64,000 bases of DNA from an uncultured Cohaesibacter sp. (GCF_963667045.1 NZ_OY762934.1:840510-904509), one strand, 5' to 3'. Positions 33,740 to 43,234 are shown, counted from the stretch's first letter. Notes: generated by a model from the letters alone, not told the origin. Numbers and translations are program-made.

Positions 33740-34897
33740 TCAACCACCCTTGACCGAACCGGCCAGCAGACCACGCACCAGATAGCGTTGCAGCGTGAAG
33801 AACACGCCAAGCGGCACGATGATCGTAATGAATGCAGAGGCGGTGAGAATTTCCCAGTTGCCGCCTCGAGATCCCAGCATTTCCCGCAAACGCCCCGTCA
33901 ACACGAGTTGATCCTCGGTATTGCCGAGGAAAACCATGGCGACCAGCAGATCGTTCCAGACCCAGAGGAACTGGAAAATGGCAAACGACGCCAGAGCCGG
34001 GAAGGACAGCGGCAGAATGATCTTGACAAAAATATCGAAATGACTCGCCCCGTCAACGCGGGCGGACTCGATGATTTCTCTTGGCAGCTCCGAGATATAG
34101 TTGCGCAGAAGATAGATCGCCAGAGGCAGACCGAACCCGGTGTGCGCCAGCCAAATCCCCAAATAGGTCTTGGCTGGAACACCAAAGAAGGATCCGACGC
34201 CGTTATAGAGCCGCAACAGAGGAATGAGGGACATCTGCAGCGGAACGACGAGCAGCCCGACAACAACGGCAATCAGCACCGCCCGACCTGGGAAATGCAT
34301 CCACGCCAAGGCATAGGCTGCGAAGGCGGCGATCAGGATCGGAATAATCGTCGAGGGGATCGTCACTGTCAGAGAGTTGACAAACGACTGTCCAATACCC
34401 TCTGCGGTCAGCACTTCGCGATAGTTGTCGAGGGTGAAGATCGGCTGCGACACAACCGTAAAGAAGATGCGCTTGCCGCGGCTTCCCGTCCATTCGGTTG
34501 GTTGGGAAATCGTATAGCTGCCGTCACTGTTGACGGTCATCTTGCCATCCTTACCCAGATCGGCGATTTCTCCGGCTTTGAAGGCTGCCGGTTCCTGCGC
34601 CCGCCAGCCAAAGGCGATCAGGGTCCCCTTCTTGTTCTCTTCCTGAAGAATATTGCCAGAGATGACGTAAAGACCATCCTTGAGCACCTGCGCATCCGGT
34701 CCATGAGCGCGACCGATTTCATTCTGTTCCGAGGAAAAGAGTGCGGTCCACCAGCCGGAAACGGCCAACTGGTCCTTGTCTCTCAGGGAAGAGACAAACA
34801 GGCCGATTGTCGGCAAGGTCCACAACAGGACCAACAGGAAAACCGAGAGATGAACAACCCATAGCAAGGGCGATTTTGTTTTGGATCCAGAGATCAT
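33740..34897 (-). CDS. aglG: Alpha-glucoside ABC transporter permease AglG
   Basis: A 385-residue inner-membrane permease of the MalG type. TM1 is near residues 15-33 (VHLSVFLLVLLWTLPTIGLF). A periplasmic insertion of about 130 residues follows (EIGRAHGPDAQVLKDGLYVI and more), as in other AglG proteins. The permease core starts near 160, with the EAA loop EIIESARVDGASHFDIFVKI and a C-terminal YLVRGLLAGSVKGG typical of MalG-like subunits. It begins 2 bases after the aglF stop, suggesting coupled translation. It pairs with AglF. Confidence 0.93.
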   Translation of the reverse strand: MISGSKTKSPLLWVVHLSVFLLVLLWTLPTIGLFVSSLRDKDQLAVSGWWTALFSSEQNEIGRAHGPDAQVLKDGLYVISGNILQEENKKGTLIAFGWRAQEPAAFKAGEIADLGKDGKMTVNSDGSYTISQPTEWTGSRGKRIFFTVVSQPIFTLDNYREVLTAEGIGQSFVNSLTVTIPSTIIPILIAAFAAYALAWMHFPGRAVLIAVVVGLLVVPLQMSLIPLLRLYNGVGSFFGVPAKTYLGIWLAHTGFGLPLAIYLLRNYISELPREIIESARVDGASHFDIFVKIILPLSFPALASFAIFQFLWVWNDLLVAMVFLGNTEDQLVLTGRLREMLGSRGGNWEILTASAFITIIVPLGVFFTLQRYLVRGLLAGSVKGG

Positions 34898-34899
34898 TT

Positions 34900-35910
34900 T
34901 CAGTGCCCTTTGGTATCTGCTGTGGCTGAGCGAATATTCCAGATCATGATCGGAACAACGAGCAACATGATGACGACCGCAATGGTGGCACCACGTCCGA
35001 AGTCACCGCCACCGCGGAACATCCAGTCATACATATAGTTCGCAAGCACCTGCGTATCCCATTGCCCGTTGGTCATGGCGAACACGATGTCGAAGACCTT
35101 GAGCACGGTGATGGTGATCGTGGTCCAGACGACCGCGATGGTTTTCCAGATCTGGGGCACCATGATGAAGAAGAAGATCTGCATGCCATTGGCGCCGTCA
35201 ATCGTCGCAGCTTCGATGGTCTCTTCGGGAATACCCCTCAGGGCTGCCGACAGGATGACCATGGCGAAGCCGGTCTGAATCCAGATCAGGATGATCATCA
35301 GGAAGAAGTTGTTCCAGAAGGGAATGGTGATCCATGCCTGGGGGTCACCGCCGAGCGCTTCCACGATGGCGTTGACAATACCGATCTGGGCCGAGCCCTC
35401 GCCGCGATACTCATAGACGAATTTCCAGATGATCGACGCACCGATGAAGGAGATTGCCATTGGCATGAAGATCAGCGACTTGGCGATGTTTCCCCACCAG
35501 ATGCGATCGGTCAGAGCCGCTATCACCAGCCCGAAGAAGGTCGACATGGCGGGTACAAAGAGAAGCCAGAGCATGTTGTTGAACATGGACTGACGGAAAC
35601 CAGCGTCGAACCAGAGCCAGACATAGTTGTCGAGGCCGACAAACTTGCTGCTGTCACTGTTGTACAAGGACAGGCGAATGGAATCGATCGCCGGATAAAC
35701 GAGATAAAGCCCCAGAGCCAGAAGGGCTGGCCCGAGGAACAGCCACGGGCGCACGGCATGCGCCACGCGGAGGTTTCGTATCCCTCCCTCAGGCGTGGCA
35801 GCATTGGCTGGAAAAACACGATCCAGGAGCCAGTTCGAGCCATAGAAATACGCCACGCATGCAAGGACGCCGACAACGACAGTCCCTAATGCCGATGCTA
35901 GTTGCTCCAT
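34900..35910 (-). CDS. aglF: Alpha-glucoside ABC transporter permease AglF
   Basis: A 336-residue inner-membrane permease of the MalF type. There is an N-terminal helix (LGTVVVGVLACVAYFYGSNW) and a second at about residues 55-72 (WLFLGPALLALGLYLVYPAI). The core has the EAA loop EETIEAATIDGANGMQIFFF with PQIWKTIAVVWTTITITVL. AglF and AglG form the channel for alpha-glucosides bound by AglE. It is 454 bases after aglE and 2 bases before aglG. Confidence 0.93.
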   Translation of the reverse strand: MEQLASALGTVVVGVLACVAYFYGSNWLLDRVFPANAATPEGGIRNLRVAHAVRPWLFLGPALLALGLYLVYPAIDSIRLSLYNSDSSKFVGLDNYVWLWFDAGFRQSMFNNMLWLLFVPAMSTFFGLVIAALTDRIWWGNIAKSLIFMPMAISFIGASIIWKFVYEYRGEGSAQIGIVNAIVEALGGDPQAWITIPFWNNFFLMIILIWIQTGFAMVILSAALRGIPEETIEAATIDGANGMQIFFFIMVPQIWKTIAVVWTTITITVLKVFDIVFAMTNGQWDTQVLANYMYDWMFRGGGDFGRGATIAVVIMLLVVPIMIWNIRSATADTKGH

Positions 35911-36364
35911 TTAGTCACGCTCCACCTTTTATTGTCCGGAGAGTAGCAATGGTTGGCGCGCAGCAGGTTTCGCGCGTCGATGTGGGAGATGCCATTCTCA
36001 GGTTCTTTGGTTTGAGTTCTTCGATCGGGTTCGATCCCGCCGCAGTCCCGTCCGGCAGGATCAGGGCTGCGGCGTATCGCCAGGACGGCAGACAAGAAAA
36101 AAGGGCACGCTTGCCGCGAAACACTCTGGTTCCCCTGAAGGTTCCAGCATTTCTACCTACACATGCGAGTAGCACATGCGGGGCTTCCGGCCTATTAACC
36201 TTGACGGCCCGCCTAGCCAGATCGAAGCATTTAACTTGCGATTGTCATCGCCATCATTCATTCGCCAACTTGAAGCAAATGTGCAACTTTTCGACCCCTG
36301 AGGGTTGACCGGTTCCCACAGAGCAGGAACCGGCCATTGGGTTCGCTCAGAAGGCTGGTGCCAA
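35911..36364. other. Intercistronic region between aglE and aglF
   Basis: 454 bases without a gene, unusually long inside an operon. Near the aglE end is a strong hairpin (36309-36333, listed separately). 36160-36300 is more AT-rich and could hold an internal promoter for aglFGAK. No open frame here resembles a known family. Confidence 0.5.
36309..36333 (-). promoter_or_regulatory. Intercistronic hairpin after aglE
   Basis: The perfect 8-bp stem CCGGTTCC/GGAACCGG (36309-36316, 36326-36333) has a 9-base loop and starts 31 bases past the aglE stop codon. On the minus strand it is followed by TCAACCCTCAGG, without a T-run. It is therefore better read as an mRNA-protecting or attenuating element than as a full terminator. 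It would leave more AglE than permease, as with malE. Confidence 0.6.
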
Positions 36365-37720
36365 TTATTTCAGGGCATCCCAAGATTTCTGAATTTCAGT
36401 GGCTACTTCTTTGGCAGATTTGCCACCGGCATAGTCAACCATGCCAGTCCAGAAGGAGCCTGCACCGATCTTGCCAGGCATCAGATCGGAGCCGTCGAAA
36501 CGGAAGGTCGTTGCGTTAAGCAGGATCTCGCCCTGTTTGCGCAGAGTGCTGTTGGCATAGGCATCAAGATTCACACCCTTGAATGCTGTCAACAAACCAG
36601 ACTGTGCCATCCAGATTTCATGGGCAATCGGTGTTTCAAGGAATTGAATGAAGGCTTCAGCGGCCTTGGATTCCTTGGTGATTGCAAAGATGGTACCAGC
36701 GCCGAGCACCGGTTTGCCGAAGTCCTTGCTAGCATAGGCCGGGAAGTAGAAGAAGTCAGCATCAACACCCAACTGGGTGCCTTCCGGGAAGAAGGACGGG
36801 ATGAAGGAAGCCATCTTGTGCATGTAGCACTTCGGTGGAGAGGTGAAGAGGCCTTTCGGGCTATCGCGGAAGTCGGTGGTGGCAACAGCGCCAGCACCGC
36901 CATCAACAAACTTGTCGTTGCGAGCAAACCAGCCAAACTCTTCAATGGCATTGACGACGGCAGGGTCATCGAACGGAATTTCGTTAGTGACCCATTTGTC
37001 ATAGGTTTCAGGAGACGCGGTGCGCAGCATCATGTCTTCAACCCAGTCGGTTGCCGGCCAGCCGGTTGCGGCGCCAGAGCCGAGGCCGATACACCAAGGG
37101 GTGCCGCCGTCAGCAACGATCTGTTCGGTCAGGGCCTTCAACTCCTCCATCGTCTGAGGAACTTCGTAGCCAGCGTCTTCGAAGTTTTCAGGGATATACC
37201 ATACGAGGGATTTCAGGTCAGCCTTGAACGGGAAGCCATAGAAAGTCGGCTTGCCATCCTTGTCCTTGTAGGTTCCGAGGTCCACCCAGGATTGACCGGC
37301 AGCATAATTGTCCTTGAGCCAGTCACGCGTCTTGTCACCCAATGGCACCAGATAGCCTTTGCTTGCGAGGTCGGATGCAAGGCCTGGCTGCGGGAACACG
37401 GCAATGTTTGGAGCCGAACCTGCGCCAGTGTCAATCACGATCTGCTGTTCAAAGGAGTCCGACCCGGCATACTGAACCTTGACGCCCGTCGCTTCTTCGA
37501 AATAGGCAACAATGCTCGTGAACAGATCCTTGTCGGCGCCGAGCCATGGGCCGGAAATGGTCATGCTTTCGCCGCTCAGGTCAACAGCGCTCTTGAATTG
37601 CTCGTAAGATGCCCAGTTGAACTTGGCGTCTTCGCCTGGCTTGAACTTGAGTTCCGCAGCCTGAAGGCTCCCCACCGAGAGAGCTGTAATGGCGGCACCT
37701 AGCATTAGCTTTTTCAACAT
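36365..37720 (-). CDS. aglE: Alpha-glucoside ABC transporter periplasmic binding protein AglE
   Basis: A 451-residue extracellular solute-binding protein of the family-1 sugar type. The signal peptide MLKKLMLGAAITALSVGSLQ ends before AAELKFKPGE. The mature chain shows SMTISGPWLGADKDLFTSIV, IAVFPQPGLASDLASKGYLV and PWCIGLGSGAATGWPATDWV, a sugar-pocket phrase typical of AglE. The start at 37720 is fixed by GGGAGG 7 bases upstream; the frame stays open further up to 37849, but that part contains the operator at 37791-37806. It is the first gene of the agl operon. Confidence 0.95.
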   Translation of the reverse strand: MLKKLMLGAAITALSVGSLQAAELKFKPGEDAKFNWASYEQFKSAVDLSGESMTISGPWLGADKDLFTSIVAYFEEATGVKVQYAGSDSFEQQIVIDTGAGSAPNIAVFPQPGLASDLASKGYLVPLGDKTRDWLKDNYAAGQSWVDLGTYKDKDGKPTFYGFPFKADLKSLVWYIPENFEDAGYEVPQTMEELKALTEQIVADGGTPWCIGLGSGAATGWPATDWVEDMMLRTASPETYDKWVTNEIPFDDPAVVNAIEEFGWFARNDKFVDGGAGAVATTDFRDSPKGLFTSPPKCYMHKMASFIPSFFPEGTQLGVDADFFYFPAYASKDFGKPVLGAGTIFAITKESKAAEAFIQFLETPIAHEIWMAQSGLLTAFKGVNLDAYANSTLRKQGEILLNATTFRFDGSDLMPGKIGAGSFWTGMVDYAGGKSAKEVATEIQKSWDALK

Positions 37721-37790
37721 TTGCGAACCTCCCAAGGATACCGACTTCGCTGGCGGCATCCTGTCATTATTAAACAATAGTTGCACCTTT

Positions 37791-37806
37791 TTCAAAGCGC
37801 TTTGAA
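37791..37806. promoter_or_regulatory. Perfect LacI-type operator upstream of aglE
   Basis: TTCAAAGCGCTTTGAA is a perfect 16-bp palindrome with a central CG, the classic form of LacI-family sites. It lies 71 bases upstream of aglE, between that gene and aglR. The 383-base aglE-aglR region contains no gene. Confidence 0.85.
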
Positions 37807-37989
37807 TGGCAAGAGCATGCTTTGGTTGCATACAAGAGTCAAGGATCAATTTGCAGCAATCCGGTAAAAACTGGCCGTTTTTCGATATTTTTACCGATCA
37901 ATTTTTGACCGGCTCCATTTTAAAAAAGCGGATTGTTTGACAACAGGATTGCAGATTGGCCATGATTGTGCCTAAGATGACTGCAAATT

Positions 37990-38005
37990 TTCAAAGGGCT
38001 TTGGC
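37990..38005. promoter_or_regulatory. Second, imperfect LacI-type operator near aglR
   Basis: TTCAAAGGGCTTTGGC matches the aglE-proximal palindrome at 14 of 16 positions. It starts exactly 199 bases away from it, about 100 bases before aglR. Two sites at this distance would suit repressor looping. Confidence 0.65.
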
Positions 38006-38103
38006 TTGCGAAGGATAACCCTTATCGCATGGTAACACATGCGTGGCGCGGGTATAAGGTTGAATAAACTCATACTATCGACTGTAGGTAGGATGAGTTC
38101 GAG

Positions 38104-39135
38104 GTGACAGCGGTGAATCTAAAGGAACTTTCCAATATCCTGAATTTGTCTCAAACGACGGTCAGCCGTGCGCTCAACGGCTACCCCGAGGTTGGAGAGA
38201 AGACACGCATTCGGGTGATCGAGGCCGCGCGGAAATACAACTACCATCCCTCCTATTCGGCCAAGCGCCTCGCCATGGGCAAATCCCATGCAGTCGCCCA
38301 CGTCGTGCCACAAAGCCCAAAGCATTCGATGATCAACCCGCACTTCTCCGACTTCATTGCGGGCGCAGGCGAAACCTACGCCAAGTTCGGCTTTGAAATG
38401 CTGATTTCCGTGGTGCCGTATGACGAGCAGGAAAAATGCTATCGCGAACTGGCGCGCTCAAAGCGCGTTGATGGCGTCATTGTTCACGGCCCCTACAAGG
38501 AAGATCCGCGCATCGAGCTGCTCAAGAGCCTTGAACTGCCCTTCGTGGTGCATGGTCGCACGGAAGAGGGGTGCAAGGATTTCTCGTGGCTCGATGTCAA
38601 CAACCGCAGCAGTTTCAAGCGCGCAACCAACTTCCTTCTCGACCTTGGCCACGAGCGGATTGCTCTACTCAATGGTCTCGAAGAAATGGATTTTGCCTAT
38701 CGGCGCAGACTGGGCTATGAAGCAGCGATCACAAGCCGCGGCCTCCCCATCGACCCTGCCCTAATCTTTTCGTCAGACATGATCGAGCCCTATGGCTATG
38801 ACGTTACCAAACGGCTGCTGAAGATGGACAATGCACCAACCGCCATTGTCACCTCTTCGGTGTTGACTGCACTTGGCGTCGTCCGCGCCGTTCAGGAATG
38901 CGGCTTGCAGATCGGGAAGGACCTTTCGGTGATCACCTTTGATGACGAGCTGTCCTTCCTGCAATATCCAGGCGTCCCACTCTTCACATCGGTCCGTTCA
39001 TCTATCATGGACGCCGGACGCCGCCTTGCAGAGATCCTGCTCGACCTTATCGACAATCCGGAAAAGGGACTTGTGCAGGAACTCTGGGAAACCGATCTGG
39101 TCGTCGGCCAATCGACAGGCCCGCGCCGCACCTAA
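38104..39135 (+). CDS. aglR: LacI-family transcriptional regulator AglR
   Basis: A 343-residue repressor. The helix-turn-helix is at the N-terminus (VNLKELSNILNLSQTTVSRA, then LNGYPEVGEKTRIRV), with the hinge helix SAKRLAMGKSHAVAHVVPQ. The periplasmic-binding-like ligand domain follows (VDGVIVHGPYKEDPRIELLK, LGHERIALLNGLEEMDFAYR, and DLSVITFDDELSFLQYPGVP near the end). It starts at a GTG with GAG upstream. It is divergent from aglE and, by gene order, corresponds to rhizobial AglR. The palindromes at 37791-37806 and 37990-38005 are its likely targets. Confidence 0.93.
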   Translation: MTAVNLKELSNILNLSQTTVSRALNGYPEVGEKTRIRVIEAARKYNYHPSYSAKRLAMGKSHAVAHVVPQSPKHSMINPHFSDFIAGAGETYAKFGFEMLISVVPYDEQEKCYRELARSKRVDGVIVHGPYKEDPRIELLKSLELPFVVHGRTEEGCKDFSWLDVNNRSSFKRATNFLLDLGHERIALLNGLEEMDFAYRRRLGYEAAITSRGLPIDPALIFSSDMIEPYGYDVTKRLLKMDNAPTAIVTSSVLTALGVVRAVQECGLQIGKDLSVITFDDELSFLQYPGVPLFTSVRSSIMDAGRRLAEILLDLIDNPEKGLVQELWETDLVVGQSTGPRRT

Positions 39136-39213
39136 GCAATTGATTGCCGACAGGCGAAAAATCAGACTCTTAACGTGGCACACATGCCCGCCCCTTGCCC
39201 GGCAGCTGAAACC

Positions 39214-40593
39214 ATGAAAGATTCATCCATGCCAGCACTTCCAAGACAGGCCTGCTTCACCGTCAAGCGCTCCGACTTTCCCAAGGACTTCCTTTTCGGC
39301 ACCTCCACATCGGCCTACCAGATCGAGGGTAGCTCCTTTGGCGGCTGTGGCGAAAGCCACTGGGACAGCTTTGCCGCAACGGCAGGCAACGTCACCCGCT
39401 GCGAGACTGGTGCCATAGCCTGCGATCACTATCACAACTGGCCTCAGGATCTGGACCTCATGAAGGAGCTGGGCGTTTCGGCCTATCGCTTTTCCACCTC
39501 GTGGGCGCGCATCCTCCCGGAGGGGCGCGGACAGGTGAACGAGGAAGGGCTCGACTTCTACGACAAGCTGGTTGACGGCATGTTGGAGCGCGGTCTGGCA
39601 CCAAACCTGACACTTTATCATTGGGAACTGCCAAGTGCGCTGTCAGACATTGGTGGCTGGCGCAACCGGGATGTCACCGACCTGTTCGCCGACTATGCGG
39701 AAATCGTAGTCAAACGGCTTGGCGATCGCCTGTCAACGGTCGCAACCTTCAACGAGCCATGGTGCATCACCTGGTACAGCCACTTCCACGGCGCACATGC
39801 CCCCGGCCTCAGGGACATTCGCGCGGTCAGCCGTGCAGCCCATCTGGTGCCTGTTGCCCATGGCAAGGCCATCGCTGCCTTGCGTGCGCTGGGGCAGAAG
39901 GATCTCGGCGTCGTGCTCAATTTCGAACACATCAGCCCGTTTGACGACTCCCCGGCCAATAAGGAAGCGGCACGCCTGATGGAGGGCATTTACAATCGCT
40001 GGTTTCTTTGTGGCCTGTTTAACGGGTCCTATCCCGAGGATGTCCTTTCCTATCTGCAGCCCTATTTGCCCGAAGGCTGGCAGCAGGATATGGACGGAAT
40101 CAAGGCTCCCCTCGACTGGCTCGGCATCAACTATTACACCCGCAATCTGGTTTCAGCAGGCAAGACAGAACCGGGCAGCGCCCTGCCCGAGATGATCGGC
40201 AACAAGGGCCCACTGCCGCGTACGGAGATGAACTGGGAGGTCTATCCGGAAGGACTTGGCGATCTTCTAGGATGGATCAGCAAGACCTATACCGGCCCCC
40301 TGCCGCTTGCCATCACCGAAAATGGCATGGCCAACAAGGATGTTCTGACCGATGGAGTCGTGGATGATCAGGAACGCATCACCTATCTTGACGCCCATTT
40401 CAGGCAGGCCCTTGCCGCCATCGACAAGGGTGTGCCTCTCAAGGCCTATTTCGTCTGGTCCCTGATGGACAATTTTGAATGGGCTTTGGGGTATGACAAG
40501 CGGTTCGGGCTGGTTCATGTAGACTTTGATAGCCTCAAGCGCACGCCCAAGGCGTCCTATCACGCTCTCAAGACCATGCTTTCGGGCAACTGA
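39214..40593 (+). CDS. Beta-glucosidase, glycoside hydrolase family 1
   Basis: A 459-residue cytoplasmic GH1 enzyme that cleaves beta-glucosides. The N-terminal FPKDFLFGTSTSAYQIEGS is the family signature. The acid/base is Glu181 (TFNEPWCITW) and the nucleophile Glu369 (PLAITENGMAN). AYRFSTSWARILPEG and YFVWSLMDNFEWALGYDKRF, with GLVHVDF after it, are also standard. The start is uncertain: GTG 39175, ATG 39184, 39214 and 39229 are in frame and none has a strong ribosome-binding site. 39214 is a compromise; 39229 is nearly as good. It follows aglR by about 80 bases on the same strand, so both may be one transcript controlled by AglR. Confidence 0.92.
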   Translation: MKDSSMPALPRQACFTVKRSDFPKDFLFGTSTSAYQIEGSSFGGCGESHWDSFAATAGNVTRCETGAIACDHYHNWPQDLDLMKELGVSAYRFSTSWARILPEGRGQVNEEGLDFYDKLVDGMLERGLAPNLTLYHWELPSALSDIGGWRNRDVTDLFADYAEIVVKRLGDRLSTVATFNEPWCITWYSHFHGAHAPGLRDIRAVSRAAHLVPVAHGKAIAALRALGQKDLGVVLNFEHISPFDDSPANKEAARLMEGIYNRWFLCGLFNGSYPEDVLSYLQPYLPEGWQQDMDGIKAPLDWLGINYYTRNLVSAGKTEPGSALPEMIGNKGPLPRTEMNWEVYPEGLGDLLGWISKTYTGPLPLAITENGMANKDVLTDGVVDDQERITYLDAHFRQALAAIDKGVPLKAYFVWSLMDNFEWALGYDKRFGLVHVDFDSLKRTPKASYHALKTMLSGN

Positions 40594-40913
40594 GCGCCTT
40601 GCCCCAAGTGGCAAGAGACCCTGAAAACCAAAAAGGCAGCCAGCGACGGCCTTGACTCGCTGCAGCCCTGTCTGTTCACGACACATCAGGCATGCTCGGG
40701 GGGACCCCAGTGCCAGGAGTGGTCGTCGCTGTTGGGGGACAACGACGACCAAAGGCAAATCCTTGGATCCACCTTGCGGCCCGAAGGCCTACGTCTAGAG
40801 AATTCTTGCTTTCACATCTGCGACTTTCGTGTGGGGGACTGGCCGCAGTTCATTCTCTAGCCGCTCATTTTGCCAATTCCAGGAAGCTTACGCCGCATCA
40901 AAATACGAAATTC
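40594..40913. other. Intergenic region between GH1 gene and Lrp-type regulator
   Basis: 320 bases between two convergent genes with no supportable coding sequence. The inverted match CAGCGA...TCGCTG near 40640-40665 has a 14-base loop and no T-run, so no terminator is called. Confidence 0.45.
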
Positions 40914-41363
40914 CTAGAAAGGCAAACTCAGTGTTTCTTTCAGCGTTTCCAGCGAGATCAGTGTTTCGGTTCTTCTGACCGCAGGCAACCGTTTGAGGCT
41001 GGTCGCCATGAAAGCATTCAGGTCCTGATTGGTGCGCTCACGCACCTTGAGCAGATATGAATGCGTTCCTGTCACATGATGAACCTCGAGCACCTTCTCG
41101 ATAGCAGTCACTTCAGAAACAAATTCTTCTTCACTACATCCGTAGTCCAGATCCACAAAGATGAAAGCCGTTACTCCCAACCCCACCAGAGCCGGATCAA
41201 CGATAGCTTCAATCGACCGGACTGCTCCGGAATCAATCAGCTTGCGCACCCGATCATTGGTCGCGGAAACTGATAATCCGATTTCCTTGGCCAAATCCGC
41301 ACTTGCTCTGCGACCATCCTTTTGAAGCAGCGCCAACAGTCGTCTATCGGTTTCGTCCATCAA
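40914..41363 (-). CDS. Lrp/AsnC-family transcriptional regulator
   Basis: A 149-residue regulator with an N-terminal winged helix-turn-helix (RRLLALLQKDGRRASADLAK, then EIGLSVSATNDRVRKLIDSG). The C-terminal RAM/AsnC ligand domain begins around residue 62 (VGVTAFIFVDLDYG-like: GLGVTAFIFVDLDYGCSEEE) and includes VLEVHHVTGTHSYLLKVRER. Such proteins form octamers that respond to amino acids. GGAGG precedes the ATG. The amidase gene lies 500 bases upstream on the same strand. No direct target is evident; autoregulation is usual for the family. Confidence 0.93.
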   Translation of the reverse strand: MMDETDRRLLALLQKDGRRASADLAKEIGLSVSATNDRVRKLIDSGAVRSIEAIVDPALVGLGVTAFIFVDLDYGCSEEEFVSEVTAIEKVLEVHHVTGTHSYLLKVRERTNQDLNAFMATSLKRLPAVRRTETLISLETLKETLSLPF

Positions 41364-41863
41364 AGGAGGCTCACTTTATGCATCTTGGGTGACAAGTATA
41401 GAAATAAACTATTGATCGCAATAGGTAAGCATAGAAATGATAGACTTTGGAATAATTAGAAAACCCAAAGTTCATCAAACCAACGGGGCGCCGCAGCGAA
41501 ACACGACAATGAATTTTCACAAAACCGGGAAAAAGCAACCAATTTTCCACCACAGACGAAACACAAAGAATAATGTTCTCCAATCTGGAAAAACACTATC
41601 TTGTGGATAGTGGAAAACGTTTACATCACAGGTTGAATTCCGAAAGTAGTTTTATTCAATTGTATCTAATTTTAGCAAAAGTTACGGCAAATCAACTGCA
41701 CAACAAGAAAATATCCGGCATTTTCTAGTACTTATAGCCTCTTGCAGGAAGTCGACACTTCCCACAACCAAGCTGTGACACCTAGCCATGGCATCACGCC
41801 TTGCGGGTTTCGAGCCCGTTCGAATAAAAGCGCCCTATTGCAGTCTCGCGAAAAGGCAACGAA
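41364..41863. other. AT-rich intergenic region upstream of the Lrp-type regulator
   Basis: 500 bases, clearly richer in A/T than the genes around it. A 7-bp inverted repeat CACTATC/GATAGTG (41594-41600, 41606-41612) with a 5-base loop is the clearest structured element and may be an operator. A 70-codon open frame on the minus strand (41371-41583) looks spurious. There is no sign of a decayed gene that I recognise. Confidence 0.5.
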
Positions 41864-43234
41864 TCAATCTCGTTTCGGCATCAAAACTTCATCGAGACTT
41901 TCGGCAATATCCTGAACATGGGCGTCCGCGCCGTGCTCGCCGACCACCATCAGTCCGACGGGCGCTCCCCCTTTGAGGCCAACAGGAATGGTCGCAGCAG
42001 GGCGCCCCAGATTATTGATCAGAGCGGTATTGCGCAGCACCTTGTAATTGGCCTCAGCATAAAGCGCGTCAGAGGCCAGCAGAGGCTTGACCTCTGGTGG
42101 GACGATGGCAACAGTCGGCATCAGGATGGCGTCGAAATTCCGGGTAGCCAGATGGCTGCGCTCGATCATGTCCTTCCGCAACGCAAGCATCTCGATATAA
42201 TCTGCGGCTGAAATGTCGCCAGAGGCTTCCAGACGAGAGAGAACGCGCGGATCAATCTGGCGCCCATGGGCTATGATGAAATCGCGATGCTTGTGGAAGG
42301 CTTCAGGCCCAGCGATGCTGCCGAGCGACGAGATCTCCTCGAAATTGTGAAGCGCATCAATCTTGATCCGCTCAAGGCGCGCTCCCGCTCTCGAGATGGT
42401 CTCCAGTGCCCGCACGAAGGCACCCGCAACATCCATATCGAGCCCATCCAGCGCAATTGTCTCCAAAATGCCGAACCTCAGACCACTGATAGGCCGAATG
42501 TCTGGCTCCGGCACCGGCAGGCCAGCCATGACATGATCGAGAATGCGGCAGCAGTGCACTGACCGCGCCAGCGGCCCCACGGTGTCGAGCGTCGGCGACA
42601 GAGGAAACACACCATCCATCGGATGACGGCCCGTTGTCGGCTTGAAGCCATATAGCCGGTTGAAGGCCGCAGGGATTCGTACGGAGCCGCCCGTATCGCT
42701 ACCGATGGCGGCAACCGCCATATTCGACGTGACCGACAGTGCGGCACCGGAAGAGGAGCCCCCAGGCACACGGCCGATGTGGCGATCCCAAACATTCAGA
42801 GGCGTACCAAAGTGTGGATTGATCCCAAGTCCGGAGTAGGCAAATTCGGTCATGTTGGTATGGCCCAAGAAAATGGCACCGGCAGCGCGCAGACGAGCCA
42901 CGACCGTTGCATCCCGCCTAGCAGGCTCTGCTACGGAGGCATAGGCAGCTGAACCAGCAGTCGTCGGCGCCCCCTCGACATCGAACAGGTCCTTGACGGA
43001 GATGGGGATGCCTGCCAACGGCCCCTGCGGCACGCCCATCTTGCGCATGGCGTCGGACGCCGCAGCCTGTGTGATGGCGGCATTCTTGAAGGTTCTGACG
43101 AAAATCTCATCGCCGTCGCCATCTTCCCGTTCAATTTCGGAAAAGGCCGAGCTGATCAGATCAACAGAGGAAATTTTCCCGCTCATCAGAGCCTTCTGGA
43201 TCTGTGTAATTGTTTCGGATAGAGCCATGATCAC
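41864..43234 (-). CDS. Amidase signature family enzyme
   Basis: A 456-residue amidase. The Ser-cisSer-Lys triad is visible: Lys81 in GIPISVKDLFDVEG, Ser160/161 in GRVPGGSSSGAALSV and nucleophile Ser184 in GSDTGGSVRIPAAF. It resembles amidases of amino-acid or small-amide catabolism (AtzF/GatA-like) and not aspartyl/glutamyl-tRNA amidotransferase, because gatB/gatC are absent. There is no signal peptide. The ATG at 43228 (third codon) is an equally good start. Both neighbours (Lrp downstream, trpE(G) upstream) are on the same strand but separated by long gaps. Substrate is unknown. Confidence 0.88.
   Translation of the reverse strand: MIMALSETITQIQKALMSGKISSVDLISSAFSEIEREDGDGDEIFVRTFKNAAITQAAASDAMRKMGVPQGPLAGIPISVKDLFDVEGAPTTAGSAAYASVAEPARRDATVVARLRAAGAIFLGHTNMTEFAYSGLGINPHFGTPLNVWDRHIGRVPGGSSSGAALSVTSNMAVAAIGSDTGGSVRIPAAFNRLYGFKPTTGRHPMDGVFPLSPTLDTVGPLARSVHCCRILDHVMAGLPVPEPDIRPISGLRFGILETIALDGLDMDVAGAFVRALETISRAGARLERIKIDALHNFEEISSLGSIAGPEAFHKHRDFIIAHGRQIDPRVLSRLEASGDISAADYIEMLALRKDMIERSHLATRNFDAILMPTVAIVPPEVKPLLASDALYAEANYKVLRNTALINNLGRPAATIPVGLKGGAPVGLMVVGEHGADAHVQDIAESLDEVLMPKRD

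Noticed and set aside
36305..37702. A 465-codon plus-strand frame opposite aglE.
   Set aside because: Antisense shadow of a well-supported binding-protein gene.
41371..41583. A 70-codon minus-strand frame in the AT-rich gap before the Lrp-type gene.
   Set aside because: No ribosome-binding site, no family resemblance and a composition unlike the surrounding genes.
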